The position numbers and the translations under genes are program-made. Positions 53,173 to 62,663 of a stretch of DNA of 64,000 bases are shown here, piece by piece. Each line of letters starts with the position of its first letter. Positions within the stretch are counted from its first letter, which is position 1. The DNA lies in NCBI GenBank assembly GCA_023259675.1, contig JALRGT010000004.1, forward strand, positions 62,001-126,000, given 5' to 3'. This DNA is from Flavobacterium sp. GTDB taxonomy: Bacteria; Bacteroidota; Bacteroidia; Flavobacteriales; Flavobacteriaceae. The notes beneath the pieces were generated by a model. That model saw only the letters and a list, made by a program, of their open reading frames with translations. It did no database searches and was not told where the DNA came from.

Positions 53173-53658
53173 CTACTCAAACTCTATCAGCAACTGATCT
53201 TTGTCTACAGAATCTCCATTTTTAACCATTATATTTTTTATGATGCCATCGCGAGGAGATCTGAGATTATTTTCCATTTTCATGGCTTCCAAAATCAATA
53301 AACTATCATTTTCTTTAATACTTTGACCTACGCTTACATTAATTTGCAGCAATAAACCGGGCATAGGTGCTTTTATCGAATTGATTAATTTAGTCTGTCC
53401 TTCATTAAACCCCATGTCTTGGATTAGTTGGTCTAATGCACCGGCAATAGCAACAGTATAAATATTGGCATTTATTTTAACCTTGTATGTTTTTTTATAA
53501 AAATCCGCTGTAAGAATTTCAGCTTTATAGGGAATATTATTGTCCAGTACATGAAACGTGGAACTTTCATCTTGAACAACATCAAGCTGTTGTATTTTTT
53601 CTTTTTCAAAATCAAAATGAAAAAGATTATTGACCGTTACTTTGTGGCTAGTTCCCAT
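53173..53658 (-). CDS. Biotin carboxyl carrier protein subunit of acyl-CoA carboxylase
   Basis: A 161-residue carrier with the biotinyl domain in its C-terminal half: KAPMPGLLLQINVSVGQSIKENDSLLILEAMKMENNLRSP contains the EAMKM biotinylation motif, whose Lys carries biotin. The N-terminal half (KVTVNNLFHFDFEKEKIQQLDV) has no clear catalytic role and probably docks to the carboxylase. It is the first gene of the three-gene operon on the minus strand. The 270 bp upstream hold no clear promoter match. Confidence 0.92.
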   Translation of the reverse strand: MGTSHKVTVNNLFHFDFEKEKIQQLDVVQDESSTFHVLDNNIPYKAEILTADFYKKTYKVKINANIYTVAIAGALDQLIQDMGFNEGQTKLINSIKAPMPGLLLQINVSVGQSIKENDSLLILEAMKMENNLRSPRDGIIKNIMVKNGDSVDKDQLLIEFE

Positions 53659-53928
53659 ATTTCCATTTGTTTACCCTAGTAAAAATAAACAAAAGAAACT
53701 ATCTTTATTCGGTAAAAAGTGATTTTTTGAACCTAAAACGAAGAGTCATTTATCTTTACGAATGAACTAAATGAATAGTTTACCGTTTTTAAGAACCGGT
53801 CTATTGACTATTCAAGAAAGATTTAGAACTTTTTTGGGTAAAAACCCCCTTAAATCATATACATTTGAGAATTGAATACATTAGAATACTATATTTTCAA
53901 AGGCTGAATAAAAACCAAGCAAATAGGA

Positions 53929-56049
53929 TTAGCATTCCTCATGCAGTAATTCTTCATTTTTTTTTCGGAAAATGGTTTCTATTATTTCAAACAAATTCTC
54001 TCTGATAATTGGTTTCGAAACGTTGTCAAAAAAACCAACCTCTTTCATCTTTTCTTTATCCTCGAAAGATGAATATGCCGTCTGGGCAATTATTGGTAGC
54101 TCAGGCCTACTTTTTTTAATTATTTCCAATGCCTCATATCCATCCATAATTGGCATTTTAATGTCCATCAACACTAAATCTATGTTTGGATTTTCGGCAC
54201 AAATTGCAACTGCTTCCTGTCCATTAACCGCACGGATAATTTCATAATTCTTATTTTTCATTATTTTTTGAAATAATATAAAATTAATGTTATCATCTTC
54301 GGCTATTAGTATCGTTCCAGATTCTTCTGTTTGATTGGATGCAATCGTTTTTGTGTGATTAACATCATTTAGATTGGTATCATAAATCAACGGAAATGAA
54401 AATGAAAAAACAGATCCTTTATTTACTTTAGATTCCAATCCAATTGTTCCCCCCATCATCTCAATGTAGGCTTTAGAAATAGCTAAACCTAAACCTAGTC
54501 CCCCCACTTTAACAGCAGAATCCCCTTCAACTCTTTTGAATCGATCAAAAATATATTTATGGTCTTTTTCATCAATCCCAACACCGGAATCTTTAACTGT
54601 AAATTTAATTATAGCATTTTCACTATCAATTTCATATCCGAAACCAACATAACCTTCATCAGTAAATTTAATGGCGTTGGTGACCAAATTGGTAATGATT
54701 TGTTTTATTTTGGTTTCATCTGTTCGTATATTATAAGTTACCGAATTACCATTTTTGAAAACGTGAAAATCTATTTTTTTAGATTTACTAATCGTAATTT
54801 TTATCGTTTCATAAATCTCATTTATACAAGATTCTAAATTTACGCTAGTATAATTGGGTTTAATTAGATGAGAATCAATTTTAGACATTTCTATAAGATC
54901 ATCAATAATGGCCACCAAATTCTTTCCGCTTTTATCAATGATATTTAAATATTCTAATTTTTCATCTTCTTCTAAATCATTTTCAACCAATAATTCCGTA
55001 AACCCAAGAATGGCATTCATTGGAGTTCTAATTTCATGGGATAAATTGGCCAAGAAAGAAGATTTCAATTTATCACTTTCTTCCGCTTTTAATTTAGCTT
55101 GTACTAATTCTTTTTTCTGATTTATATTTTCTTCAAACAGCTTACCAATAGATCGAAATTCACCGTTTGTAACTTTTAATTTTTCAATGGCTTTTGTATT
55201 TCCTGTTCTAAGAATTCTTGAAATTAAGCTCAGAGGATAATACACTAATTTTCTGGCGAAAAAGAAACTGAATAGTAAATTGATCGTAAAGAAAACAATG
55301 ATGATATAAAGAATGTTCATCGTGTTATCAAAATAAACATCAAAATTTCTAACAAAAAGCATCTTTGAGACTACTCTATTTTGATAATCTTTTAAATCAA
55401 TTGTTGAATAAACTTTGTGATTGCCAATTTCATCTTCTAAATTATTTTTAATAAAAAAGATATCGGAATTCGTTAATCCTTTTAAATCATTAATAAAAGA
55501 CTTATCCAATACTCGGGCTACAAAAAAATACCCTGAAGGCTCCGTTTTATTTTTTAATGGATCATTGGAAGGATGTATGGAAGCACCAAAAACTTCCACA
55601 ATACCAGCCGGAATTTTCATGTAAAACTTGGATAGCCTCGTTTTATTTAAATTAATAATGGCTTGATGAGGAATAAAATCTTTGGCCTTAATTTTAGAAG
55701 AGGCGATGTGCATGATATATTTTTTATTAATATCATAGACCCCCATATAATCCGCTTTGTATATATTTATTTCATTCCCAATAGTTTCATTGTACCAAAA
55801 AGCATCTTTGGTTTTAATGAAATTTACAAATTCATCCCAATTTGTATCATTGATTATAGCAACCGAAATGGGTTTTGAATCTAAATCCAGCAATTTTACG
55901 ACTTCGTTCCCAAATTGTTCACTTGATGTCTTATATACTTGTTTTTCTATTTGTGTAGTATAATAATAGAGTGAGAAATAAAGAAAAACGAATAAAACAT
56001 TGGACGAAATAATTAACAATAATATTTTGGGATATGTCTTTTTAAGCAT
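53929..56049 (-). CDS. CHASE4-like hybrid sensor histidine kinase with receiver domain
   Basis: A 706-residue hybrid kinase. A first membrane helix lies at about 8-28 and a periplasmic sensor region of about 220 residues resembles CHASE4 (DLDSKPISVAIINDTNWDEFVNFI). A second helix lies at about 243-265 (ILYIIIVFFTINLLFSFFF). HisKA has H338 in LANLSHEIRTPMNAILGF. HATPase has LVTNAIKFTDEG, DSGVGIDEKDH and GLGLGLAISKAYIEMMGG. A C-terminal receiver has D629 in VLMDIKMPIMDGYEAL and a Lys in NVSKPI. It stands alone without an adjacent regulator, so it must pass phosphate to a remote partner. A TAnnTTTG box lies 40 bp upstream. Confidence 0.92.
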   Translation of the reverse strand: MLKKTYPKILLLIISSNVLFVFLYFSLYYYTTQIEKQVYKTSSEQFGNEVVKLLDLDSKPISVAIINDTNWDEFVNFIKTKDAFWYNETIGNEINIYKADYMGVYDINKKYIMHIASSKIKAKDFIPHQAIINLNKTRLSKFYMKIPAGIVEVFGASIHPSNDPLKNKTEPSGYFFVARVLDKSFINDLKGLTNSDIFFIKNNLEDEIGNHKVYSTIDLKDYQNRVVSKMLFVRNFDVYFDNTMNILYIIIVFFTINLLFSFFFARKLVYYPLSLISRILRTGNTKAIEKLKVTNGEFRSIGKLFEENINQKKELVQAKLKAEESDKLKSSFLANLSHEIRTPMNAILGFTELLVENDLEEDEKLEYLNIIDKSGKNLVAIIDDLIEMSKIDSHLIKPNYTSVNLESCINEIYETIKITISKSKKIDFHVFKNGNSVTYNIRTDETKIKQIITNLVTNAIKFTDEGYVGFGYEIDSENAIIKFTVKDSGVGIDEKDHKYIFDRFKRVEGDSAVKVGGLGLGLAISKAYIEMMGGTIGLESKVNKGSVFSFSFPLIYDTNLNDVNHTKTIASNQTEESGTILIAEDDNINFILFQKIMKNKNYEIIRAVNGQEAVAICAENPNIDLVLMDIKMPIMDGYEALEIIKKSRPELPIIAQTAYSSFEDKEKMKEVGFFDNVSKPIIRENLFEIIETIFRKKNEELLHEEC

Positions 56050-56089
56050 CTGTTCTTTACTAAAATCAGTTCAATTCAAAAAATACTTC

Positions 56090-56097
56090 CAAAAATA
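56090..56097 (-). promoter_or_regulatory. Predicted -7 box of the hybrid kinase gene
   Basis: TATTTTTG on the minus strand, 40 bases before the start at 56049. Confidence 0.45.
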
Positions 56098-56172
56098 GAC
56101 AAATTATCCAAAAAAGCACATTCTGAGAATACAATCTTATAAAACAATTGTTAAATACATAACAAATTATAT

Positions 56173-58377
56173 TTACAAAACCAACAAACCAAATTCTTTT
56201 AATGTAGCAATCGGTTTTGAGTACCAAAACAATTCAAAATCTTCAAAATGAGTTTCAAAATCAGCTTTAATCTCACTAAAGCTAAATGTTTTTGAATTAG
56301 ATACCGAAATTTTTGAAAGAATTTCAACCAACCACTCTCCTTCTTCTTTATTGGTTTGAATAGTAAAACTTTCTTTTTTGTCATGAAAAGTCAATCGCAT
56401 CATTTCCCATGAATTCCCTTTCTTGGTTTTGGTAAAATATTCCATTAAAGGTTTACCACCTAGCCAAACAATTTTGGCTGACGGTTTAATATTGAATTCA
56501 TTCTCTTCCTGTAAGGCTTCTATAATGAAATCGGGGGCGATTTTAGTGTTTGGAATTTTAAAATCAAACCAATCTTGCAGGTTGTAATCAAAACAGATTC
56601 CGTGCATGAAATTGAACAAAGATTTTTTGAGTCCAAAACTGAATTGATCATGGTCGATTCCTGTTGAGTCGGTGTAATTGATATCGTTATTGGCAAATGT
56701 TCCAATGGCTTCGGTTTCTTTGACTACCCCAAATTTTTCCGGATACAATCCCACCGGACTGTGAGCCGTCATGGCAAACTGATGCCAAAACCCCGATTGC
56801 AAAACTCCTACTTCAAACAGTTGACGTACCATCTCGAGACTATCCACTGTTTCTTGAATGGTTTGAGTGGGATAACCATACATCAAATAGGCATGAACCA
56901 TAACTCCCGCTTCGGTAAAATTACGGGTTACTTTGGCAACTTGTTCGACAGTTACACCTTTGTCTATCAATTTCAACAAGCGATCCGAAGCCACTTCTAA
57001 GCCACCGGAAACGGCAATACAGCCCGAAGCTTTTAGCAATATGCATAAATCCGCAGTAAAACTTTTTTCAAATCGAATGTTGGTCCACCAAGTCACCGAT
57101 AACTTTCTACGCAGAATTTCCAAAGCCAACGAGCGCATCAATGCTGGCGGCGCCGCTTCATCCACAAAATGAAAACCATTCTCACCTGTTTGTGCAATCA
57201 TTTCTTCCATTCGGTCGCACAACAAACTGGCAGCAACGGGTTCATACACTTTGATATAATCCAATGATATATCGCAAAAAGTACATTTCCCCCAATAGCA
57301 ACCATGCGCCATAGTCAATTTATTCCAACGCCCATCGCTCCACATACGATGCATCGGATTCACGATTTCGATTACCGAAATGTATTTATCCAACAACAAA
57401 TCTGAATAATCCGGTGTTCCTAGCTGGGATTGCTTGTAATCGGGTTTAGTCGAATCGTTTTTATAAACTACTTCCCCGTTTTCTAACAAAAAAGTACGTT
57501 TGTACCTTCTTGGCTCCCCTCCTTCGGAGGGGTCGGGGGAGGATAATTCTTCAATGGGAACTTCACCGTCATCCAGAGTGATATAATCGAAAAACTCAAA
57601 AACACGAGTATCCGAAAGCGAACGTAATTCGGTATTCGGAAAACCGCCACCCATCGAAATTTTGATTTCAGGATAGTGCTTTTTCACCCATTGTGCTGAA
57701 CGAAAAGCTGAATACAAATTTCCTGGAAAAGGAACCGAAATCAAAAACAACGTTGGTTGAATCATTTCTATCCGTTCTTTCAGTATCGAAAGTAATATTT
57801 CATCGATATAAGTCGGTTCTTGTTGCAAAGCTTCGTACAACTCGTCAAATGAATTGGCGCTGCGTCCCAAACGTTCTGCATAGCGACTGAAACCAAAATT
57901 GGCATCGACACATTCCACAATAAAATCGGATATATCTTCGAGATATAAAGTCGCTAAATGTTTCGCCTTATCCTGAGTTCCCATTGTTCCAAAAGCCCAA
58001 TCAAGTTCTTCTAACTGAGCAAAACGAGAAGCTTCAGGCAGATAATCTTCCTGACAAATCTGCAAGGCCAAAGTTGGATTTTTCCCTTGTAAAAAAGAAA
58101 TGACCGAATCGATGGTTTTAATATACTCGTCTTGAAGTGCAAAAATTCGTTTCGAATTATCCGAAACTTCTTCAACTTGAAACTTTAAGCCTCCAACTGT
58201 AAACAAATTTTGCAAGCCTTCTTTCGAAAACAATTTCAAAATCACCTCAATTCCCAAATCCGCCTGAACTGATTCAATATTTTTAGTATTCAAAAACCCT
58301 TTAATATAAGCGGTTGCCGGATACGGTGTATTCAGTTGGGTAAAAGGCGGCGTGATGAGGAAAAGTTTGGTTTTCAA
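56173..58377 (-). CDS. B12-binding-type radical SAM protein with an in-frame repeat insertion
   Basis: A 734-residue radical SAM enzyme. The N-terminal region (ITPPFTQLNTPYPATAYIKGFL ... TLFLISVPFPGNLYSAFRSAQWVKKHYPEIKISMGGGFP) has the look of a cobalamin-binding Rossmann domain. The [4Fe-4S] motif is GCYWGKCTFC, that is C360-x4-C365-x2-C368, one residue longer in the first gap than the usual CxxxCxxC. SAM-side elements GGLEVASDRLLKLIDKGVT and YLMYGYPTQTIQETVDSLEM follow. About 280 residues in, SSPDPSEGGEPRR is encoded by a GC-rich palindrome (57516-57532) that looks inserted. No substrate can be named. The gene is single, with its own TAnnTTTG box. Confidence 0.85.
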   Translation of the reverse strand: MKTKLFLITPPFTQLNTPYPATAYIKGFLNTKNIESVQADLGIEVILKLFSKEGLQNLFTVGGLKFQVEEVSDNSKRIFALQDEYIKTIDSVISFLQGKNPTLALQICQEDYLPEASRFAQLEELDWAFGTMGTQDKAKHLATLYLEDISDFIVECVDANFGFSRYAERLGRSANSFDELYEALQQEPTYIDEILLSILKERIEMIQPTLFLISVPFPGNLYSAFRSAQWVKKHYPEIKISMGGGFPNTELRSLSDTRVFEFFDYITLDDGEVPIEELSSPDPSEGGEPRRYKRTFLLENGEVVYKNDSTKPDYKQSQLGTPDYSDLLLDKYISVIEIVNPMHRMWSDGRWNKLTMAHGCYWGKCTFCDISLDYIKVYEPVAASLLCDRMEEMIAQTGENGFHFVDEAAPPALMRSLALEILRRKLSVTWWTNIRFEKSFTADLCILLKASGCIAVSGGLEVASDRLLKLIDKGVTVEQVAKVTRNFTEAGVMVHAYLMYGYPTQTIQETVDSLEMVRQLFEVGVLQSGFWHQFAMTAHSPVGLYPEKFGVVKETEAIGTFANNDINYTDSTGIDHDQFSFGLKKSLFNFMHGICFDYNLQDWFDFKIPNTKIAPDFIIEALQEENEFNIKPSAKIVWLGGKPLMEYFTKTKKGNSWEMMRLTFHDKKESFTIQTNKEEGEWLVEILSKISVSNSKTFSFSEIKADFETHFEDFELFWYSKPIATLKEFGLLVL
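57516..57532. repeat. GC-rich palindrome inserted in frame in the radical SAM gene
   Basis: CCCCTCC (57516-57522) and GGAGGGG (57526-57532) enclose TTC; a further GGGGGAGG lies at 57535-57542. It contrasts sharply with the AT-rich surroundings and encodes Pro/Ser/Gly/Glu residues in an otherwise ordinary loop. Such GGGG/CCCC palindromes occur as intergenic repeats in flavobacteria (general knowledge). Confidence 0.65.
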
Positions 58378-58394
58378 AAGGAATAAGTTTTGTG

Positions 58395-58402
58395 CAAAAA
58401 TA
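58395..58402 (-). promoter_or_regulatory. Predicted -7 box of the radical SAM gene
   Basis: TATTTTTG on the minus strand, 17 bases before the start at 58377. Confidence 0.5.
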
Positions 58403-58495
58403 GGGTATAATTTTAGTTTCTATTCGAATAGGGATTGAAAGTTTTGACAGCATTCTTTTTTATAAAAAGCGCCCAAAAGTTTGCGAGTATTTAAT

Positions 58496-58503
58496 TACAT
58501 TTG
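58496..58503 (+). promoter_or_regulatory. Predicted -7 box of the SBBP-type T9SS gene
   Basis: TACATTTG matches TAnnTTTG, 22 bases before the GTG start at 58526. It supports that start. Confidence 0.55.
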
Positions 58504-58525
58504 AAAATCAGAAAAAAACATCAAA

Positions 58526-61500
58526 GTGAGTTATAAATACTTCATCATTCTACTATTCATTGCCATAAATACAATTGCTCAAAACAAAAGTAATTCTGTA
58601 GGCTTTAAAGAAAACAGAGGGCAAATTATGGACCAAAATGGTCATCCCAATAATGCCGTAAAATATCTTTTGAATACCAATGGATTAAATGTACAACTGA
58701 AAAAAAATGGTTTTTCGTATGATGTTTATGAAGTAAAAAAGCATCCAACAAAACATCATATTCAAGAAAAAAGTACTTTCCCTTCTTTAGCGAATGATGA
58801 TAAAAAAGTTCCTGATTACACTTTAGAATATGTTTTTCATCGAATTGACATTGATTTTGTAAATTCAAATTCAAATGTTCAATTAATTTCTAATGAAGAA
58901 TCGAATGACTATGACAATTATTACAATGTTCCTAATAAACCAGAAGGCATTGTCAATGTCCATCAATACCAACAAATTACTTACAAGAATATCTATCCCA
59001 ACATTGATGTCGTTTTTTCCATACCAAAAGACAGTTTAAAAGCTGTGGAATATAACTTTGTAGTTCATCCAAATGGAAAAATTTCAGATATTCAATTGAA
59101 ATTTAACGGTGCTAAAACAGAATTAATAGATAATAAAATCAAAATGCAAGTTCGTTTTGGAGAAATGGAAGAAACCCTTCCCGCTAGCTGGACGGAAGAT
59201 GGAATGACTAAAAAATCAATTCGTGTTGCTTATACCAAAATTAAGAACAATGTTTATGGGTTTAATACTTCGAATTCAGTAAATGGAAAAACGGTGATTA
59301 TTGATCCTGTTCCTGTGAGACTTTGGGGGACTTATTTTGGAGGGAATAGTGGAAGTTTTATCAGAAAAATAAAAACAGATAAACATGGAAATATAATTAT
59401 CGCTGGAGAAACCTCTAGTTCAACAAATATTGCTACTTCTGGAGTTTTCCAATCAACCAAAACATCTATATGGGACGCATCGTTCTTTTCTAAATTAGAT
59501 CCTGATGGAAAAAGAATATGGGGTAGTTATATCAATTCTGCTAAAATATATGATATTGTAATAAACTGGAATAGTGAAATTTATCTTGGCGGATCCGTTT
59601 TTTATACTTCCGGAGACAATCTCTCTACTCTTGGAGCATATAAAACTTCTAATCTAGATTTTTCGTCAGATGGTTTACTCCTAAGCTTTAACACAAATGG
59701 ATACCAAATATGGGGAACATTATATGGAGGAGCTGGTAATGACTGGATTAATACTTTAAGCCTAGACAGCCAAGAAAATTTAATTATTGCTGGAGAAACC
59801 CATAGTACAGATGGAATAGTAACCTCAAATGCATTTCAACCTAACAACAATGATCCTTTTGATGGTTGTGGTTTTTTTGCTAAATTTTCAATATTTGGAA
59901 ATAGAATCTATGGAAGTTACTTCCCTGGAAAAATAAATCATTCTACTGTAGACAATAATGACAATTTGATTTTTTCAGGACAATACTGGATTTTAGATGC
60001 TGACCAACCAAATATTTCAACTCCAGGTACGCATCAAACACAAATTCATTATATGGATGGCTTTATTGTAAAGTTTAATCCATCAGGACAACGTTCATGG
60101 TGTACTTATTACGGAGGAGATGCTTCCTTTTATATATCTGTAAATGATTATTATGATCGTATAACTGGCATTGGTACTGATCTATTTAACAATATTTATG
60201 TAACAGGTGTAACAAATAGCACTAACAATATTGCAACTGTAGGAGCTTACAAAGAAAACCTGATAAATAATGGGGTTAATTCTTTTTTATCAAAATTTAA
60301 TTCCGATGGTATTCAACAATGGGGAACTTATTATGGTTCTGATAACTCATTTAGTAAAGACATATCTGAAAGTAGTTTTACAACTAAAGATGGGAACACT
60401 TACATCGCTGGAAACACTAGAAGTACTACTAATATAGCAACTACTAATAGCTTCCAACCAACAAATAATGGTTCTGATGAAGGTTATATTTCTAAATTTA
60501 ATACATCTGGAAACTTAGAATGGGGAACTTATTACGGTGGTAGTAACCAAGATTTTCTAGAGAATATTTTTTACCAGAATGGAAACATTTATACTATTGG
60601 ACACACCACGGGAAGCACAAATCTTGGAACTCTTGGAACAGAATATCCAACAATTTCTGGTGGAAGTTTATTTATCGCAAAATTCCAAGAATGTCTTACT
60701 TCACCCGAAATATCTTCAAACTCCCCAATCTGTATTGGTAATACTTTAGAACTAAAAGCTTCTGGAGGTACAGATTATTTATGGACAGGTCCAAATGGCT
60801 TTAGTTCAACGGATCAAAATCCAATAATTCCAAACGCTACTACTTTAAACAGTGGCCAATACACTTGTTTAATTACTGGTACTGGTGGCTGTGATGACAC
60901 AAAAACTAATGATGTAATTGTTGGAGATGTAGAAGCACCAGTTCCTGATCTTGCTACTCTGCTAGCAATAACAGGAAATTGTAATACAATTGTAACTACA
61001 ATTCCAACCGCTACAGATACATGTGCTGGTGCAATTACTGCAACAACCACAAGTCCGCTAAACTATAATTTACCTGGAACCTATACTATAGTTTGGAATT
61101 ATAATGATGGAAATGGAAATTCTGTCAATCAAAACCAAACCATAACTATTACTAGTCAACCACTTCCAACAGCTAACACTCCCCAAACGTTCTGTATTCA
61201 ACAAAATGCAACAATTAATAACATTGTAATTACAGGACAAAACATAAAATGGTACGATGCTTTAAGTAATGGAAATTTCCTTGCCAATACTACTTCATTA
61301 CAAGATGGTATTACTTATTATGCTTCACAAACTATAAACGGCTGTGAAAGTGAAAGGATAGCTGTATTGGTAAACATTCAAAACACTGCAGCCCCAGCAG
61401 CAGCCAGCAATCAAAGTTTTTGTAGTACACAAAATGCTACTTTAAATGATATCGAAATTACGGGAACTAACATTAAATGGTACAATAGTTCGAATATTGA

Positions 61501-62581
61501 AATTCCAGACACAACACTTATAAGTGACAACACAACTTATTATGCTACACAAACTATAAATGGTTGTGAGAGCATAAATAAAACAGCTATTACAACCGTT
61601 TTAATCAATACTTTAAACGCGATTAATTTTGTCGCAGAATTCTGCGATGAGAACAATGATGGAAAAGAAACCATCAATCTTTCTGTTTTCAATCCAGATT
61701 TGATAGCAAATCCAACAGGAAATAGTTTTTCCTACTATACTTCACTAGATGCAGCTGAAAACCAAATAGCAAATAACAAAGTCAATAATATCAGTAATTA
61801 CGTTCTACCTACTGGTTCTTATACCTTATTTGTCCGAATCGATTCTCCTAACGGTTGTCATCAAGTCGTCGAATTAAGTTTAAACTTATACAGCAAACCT
61901 ATTATCCCAATTGATGATATTATGCCTATTTGTGAAGGCAGTTCTATCACGATAAATGCAGGAGCGGGATACGATAATTATCTTTGGTCAACTGGAGAAA
62001 GTTCCTCAACCATAACCATTCAAAATCCAGGTAATTATTGGGTTACCGTAACCAATAATTACGACTTGGTTTCCTGTTCAAGTACTAAAGATTTCAAGGT
62101 AAAAAAATCGACTATTGCTTCAATTACTTCCATAGAAACACAAGACTGGACAGACAATGAAAACACCATTAAAGTATTCGTCACAGGAGAAGGAGATTTC
62201 GAATATTCCATAGACGGCATACATTTCCAGGACAGTAATGAATTCTCGAACGTAATAAGCGGACAATATACGGTTCAAGTAAGAGATAAAAATGGCTGTG
62301 GAACTGCAACAGAAAACGTTTTTTTATTAATGTACCCAAAATATTTCACCCCAAATGGAGATGGGTACAATGATACCTGGAAAATCAAATTTTCTGAAAC
62401 CGAAAAAAACATGACAATCAAAATATTTGACCGCTATGGAAAATTATTAAAAGAACTTTCTCCAAACTCATCTTGGACTGGTCAATTCAATAATCAAGAA
62501 CTGCCCGCTACTGATTACTGGTTTATAATTACCCGAACTGACGGAAAAGAATACAAAGGACATTTTAGTTTAAAACGATAA
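58526..62581 (+). CDS. Giant T9SS type B cargo with SBBP-like repeats
   Basis: A 1351-residue exported protein. The start is GTG: no in-frame ATG precedes the signal peptide YFIILLFIAINTIAQ, and an in-frame stop lies just upstream. The N-terminal 250 residues (GFKENRGQIMDQNGHPNNAVKYLLNTNGLNVQLKKNGFSYDVYEV) form the domain that usually precedes SBBP repeats. Residues of about 265-720 hold beta-propeller-like units repeated as WGTYFGGNSGSF, WGTLYGGAGNDWI, WCTYYGGDASFY, WGTYYGSDN and WGTYYGGSNQDFL. Ig-like modules with C/N-rich linkers follow (TINGCESERIAV). The end is the type B sorting domain (YFTPNGDGYNDTW, IKIFDRYGKLLKEL ... GHFSLKR). It is probably surface-exposed or secreted. Confidence 0.88.
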   Translation: MSYKYFIILLFIAINTIAQNKSNSVGFKENRGQIMDQNGHPNNAVKYLLNTNGLNVQLKKNGFSYDVYEVKKHPTKHHIQEKSTFPSLANDDKKVPDYTLEYVFHRIDIDFVNSNSNVQLISNEESNDYDNYYNVPNKPEGIVNVHQYQQITYKNIYPNIDVVFSIPKDSLKAVEYNFVVHPNGKISDIQLKFNGAKTELIDNKIKMQVRFGEMEETLPASWTEDGMTKKSIRVAYTKIKNNVYGFNTSNSVNGKTVIIDPVPVRLWGTYFGGNSGSFIRKIKTDKHGNIIIAGETSSSTNIATSGVFQSTKTSIWDASFFSKLDPDGKRIWGSYINSAKIYDIVINWNSEIYLGGSVFYTSGDNLSTLGAYKTSNLDFSSDGLLLSFNTNGYQIWGTLYGGAGNDWINTLSLDSQENLIIAGETHSTDGIVTSNAFQPNNNDPFDGCGFFAKFSIFGNRIYGSYFPGKINHSTVDNNDNLIFSGQYWILDADQPNISTPGTHQTQIHYMDGFIVKFNPSGQRSWCTYYGGDASFYISVNDYYDRITGIGTDLFNNIYVTGVTNSTNNIATVGAYKENLINNGVNSFLSKFNSDGIQQWGTYYGSDNSFSKDISESSFTTKDGNTYIAGNTRSTTNIATTNSFQPTNNGSDEGYISKFNTSGNLEWGTYYGGSNQDFLENIFYQNGNIYTIGHTTGSTNLGTLGTEYPTISGGSLFIAKFQECLTSPEISSNSPICIGNTLELKASGGTDYLWTGPNGFSSTDQNPIIPNATTLNSGQYTCLITGTGGCDDTKTNDVIVGDVEAPVPDLATLLAITGNCNTIVTTIPTATDTCAGAITATTTSPLNYNLPGTYTIVWNYNDGNGNSVNQNQTITITSQPLPTANTPQTFCIQQNATINNIVITGQNIKWYDALSNGNFLANTTSLQDGITYYASQTINGCESERIAVLVNIQNTAAPAAASNQSFCSTQNATLNDIEITGTNIKWYNSSNIEIPDTTLISDNTTYYATQTINGCESINKTAITTVLINTLNAINFVAEFCDENNDGKETINLSVFNPDLIANPTGNSFSYYTSLDAAENQIANNKVNNISNYVLPTGSYTLFVRIDSPNGCHQVVELSLNLYSKPIIPIDDIMPICEGSSITINAGAGYDNYLWSTGESSSTITIQNPGNYWVTVTNNYDLVSCSSTKDFKVKKSTIASITSIETQDWTDNENTIKVFVTGEGDFEYSIDGIHFQDSNEFSNVISGQYTVQVRDKNGCGTATENVFLLMYPKYFTPNGDGYNDTWKIKFSETEKNMTIKIFDRYGKLLKELSPNSSWTGQFNNQELPATDYWFIITRTDGKEYKGHFSLKR

Positions 62582-62594
62582 ACTTAAATACTAA

Positions 62595-62629
62595 AAAGAG
62601 CGCAAAGTCTAATAACCTTTGCGCTCTTT
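62595..62629. terminator. Terminator hairpin between convergent genes
   Basis: AAAGAGCGCAAAG (62595-62607) and CTTTGCGCTCTTT (62617-62629) form a perfect 13-bp stem. The U-rich tail is better on the minus strand (MFS gene). The right side continues as the flavobacterial CTTTGTG...CTTTGTGGTTAA phrase, so the hairpin seems to be part of a dispersed repeat. Confidence 0.8.
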
Positions 62630-62663
62630 GTGTAAATCTTCGAAAACTTTGTGGTTAACTAAC

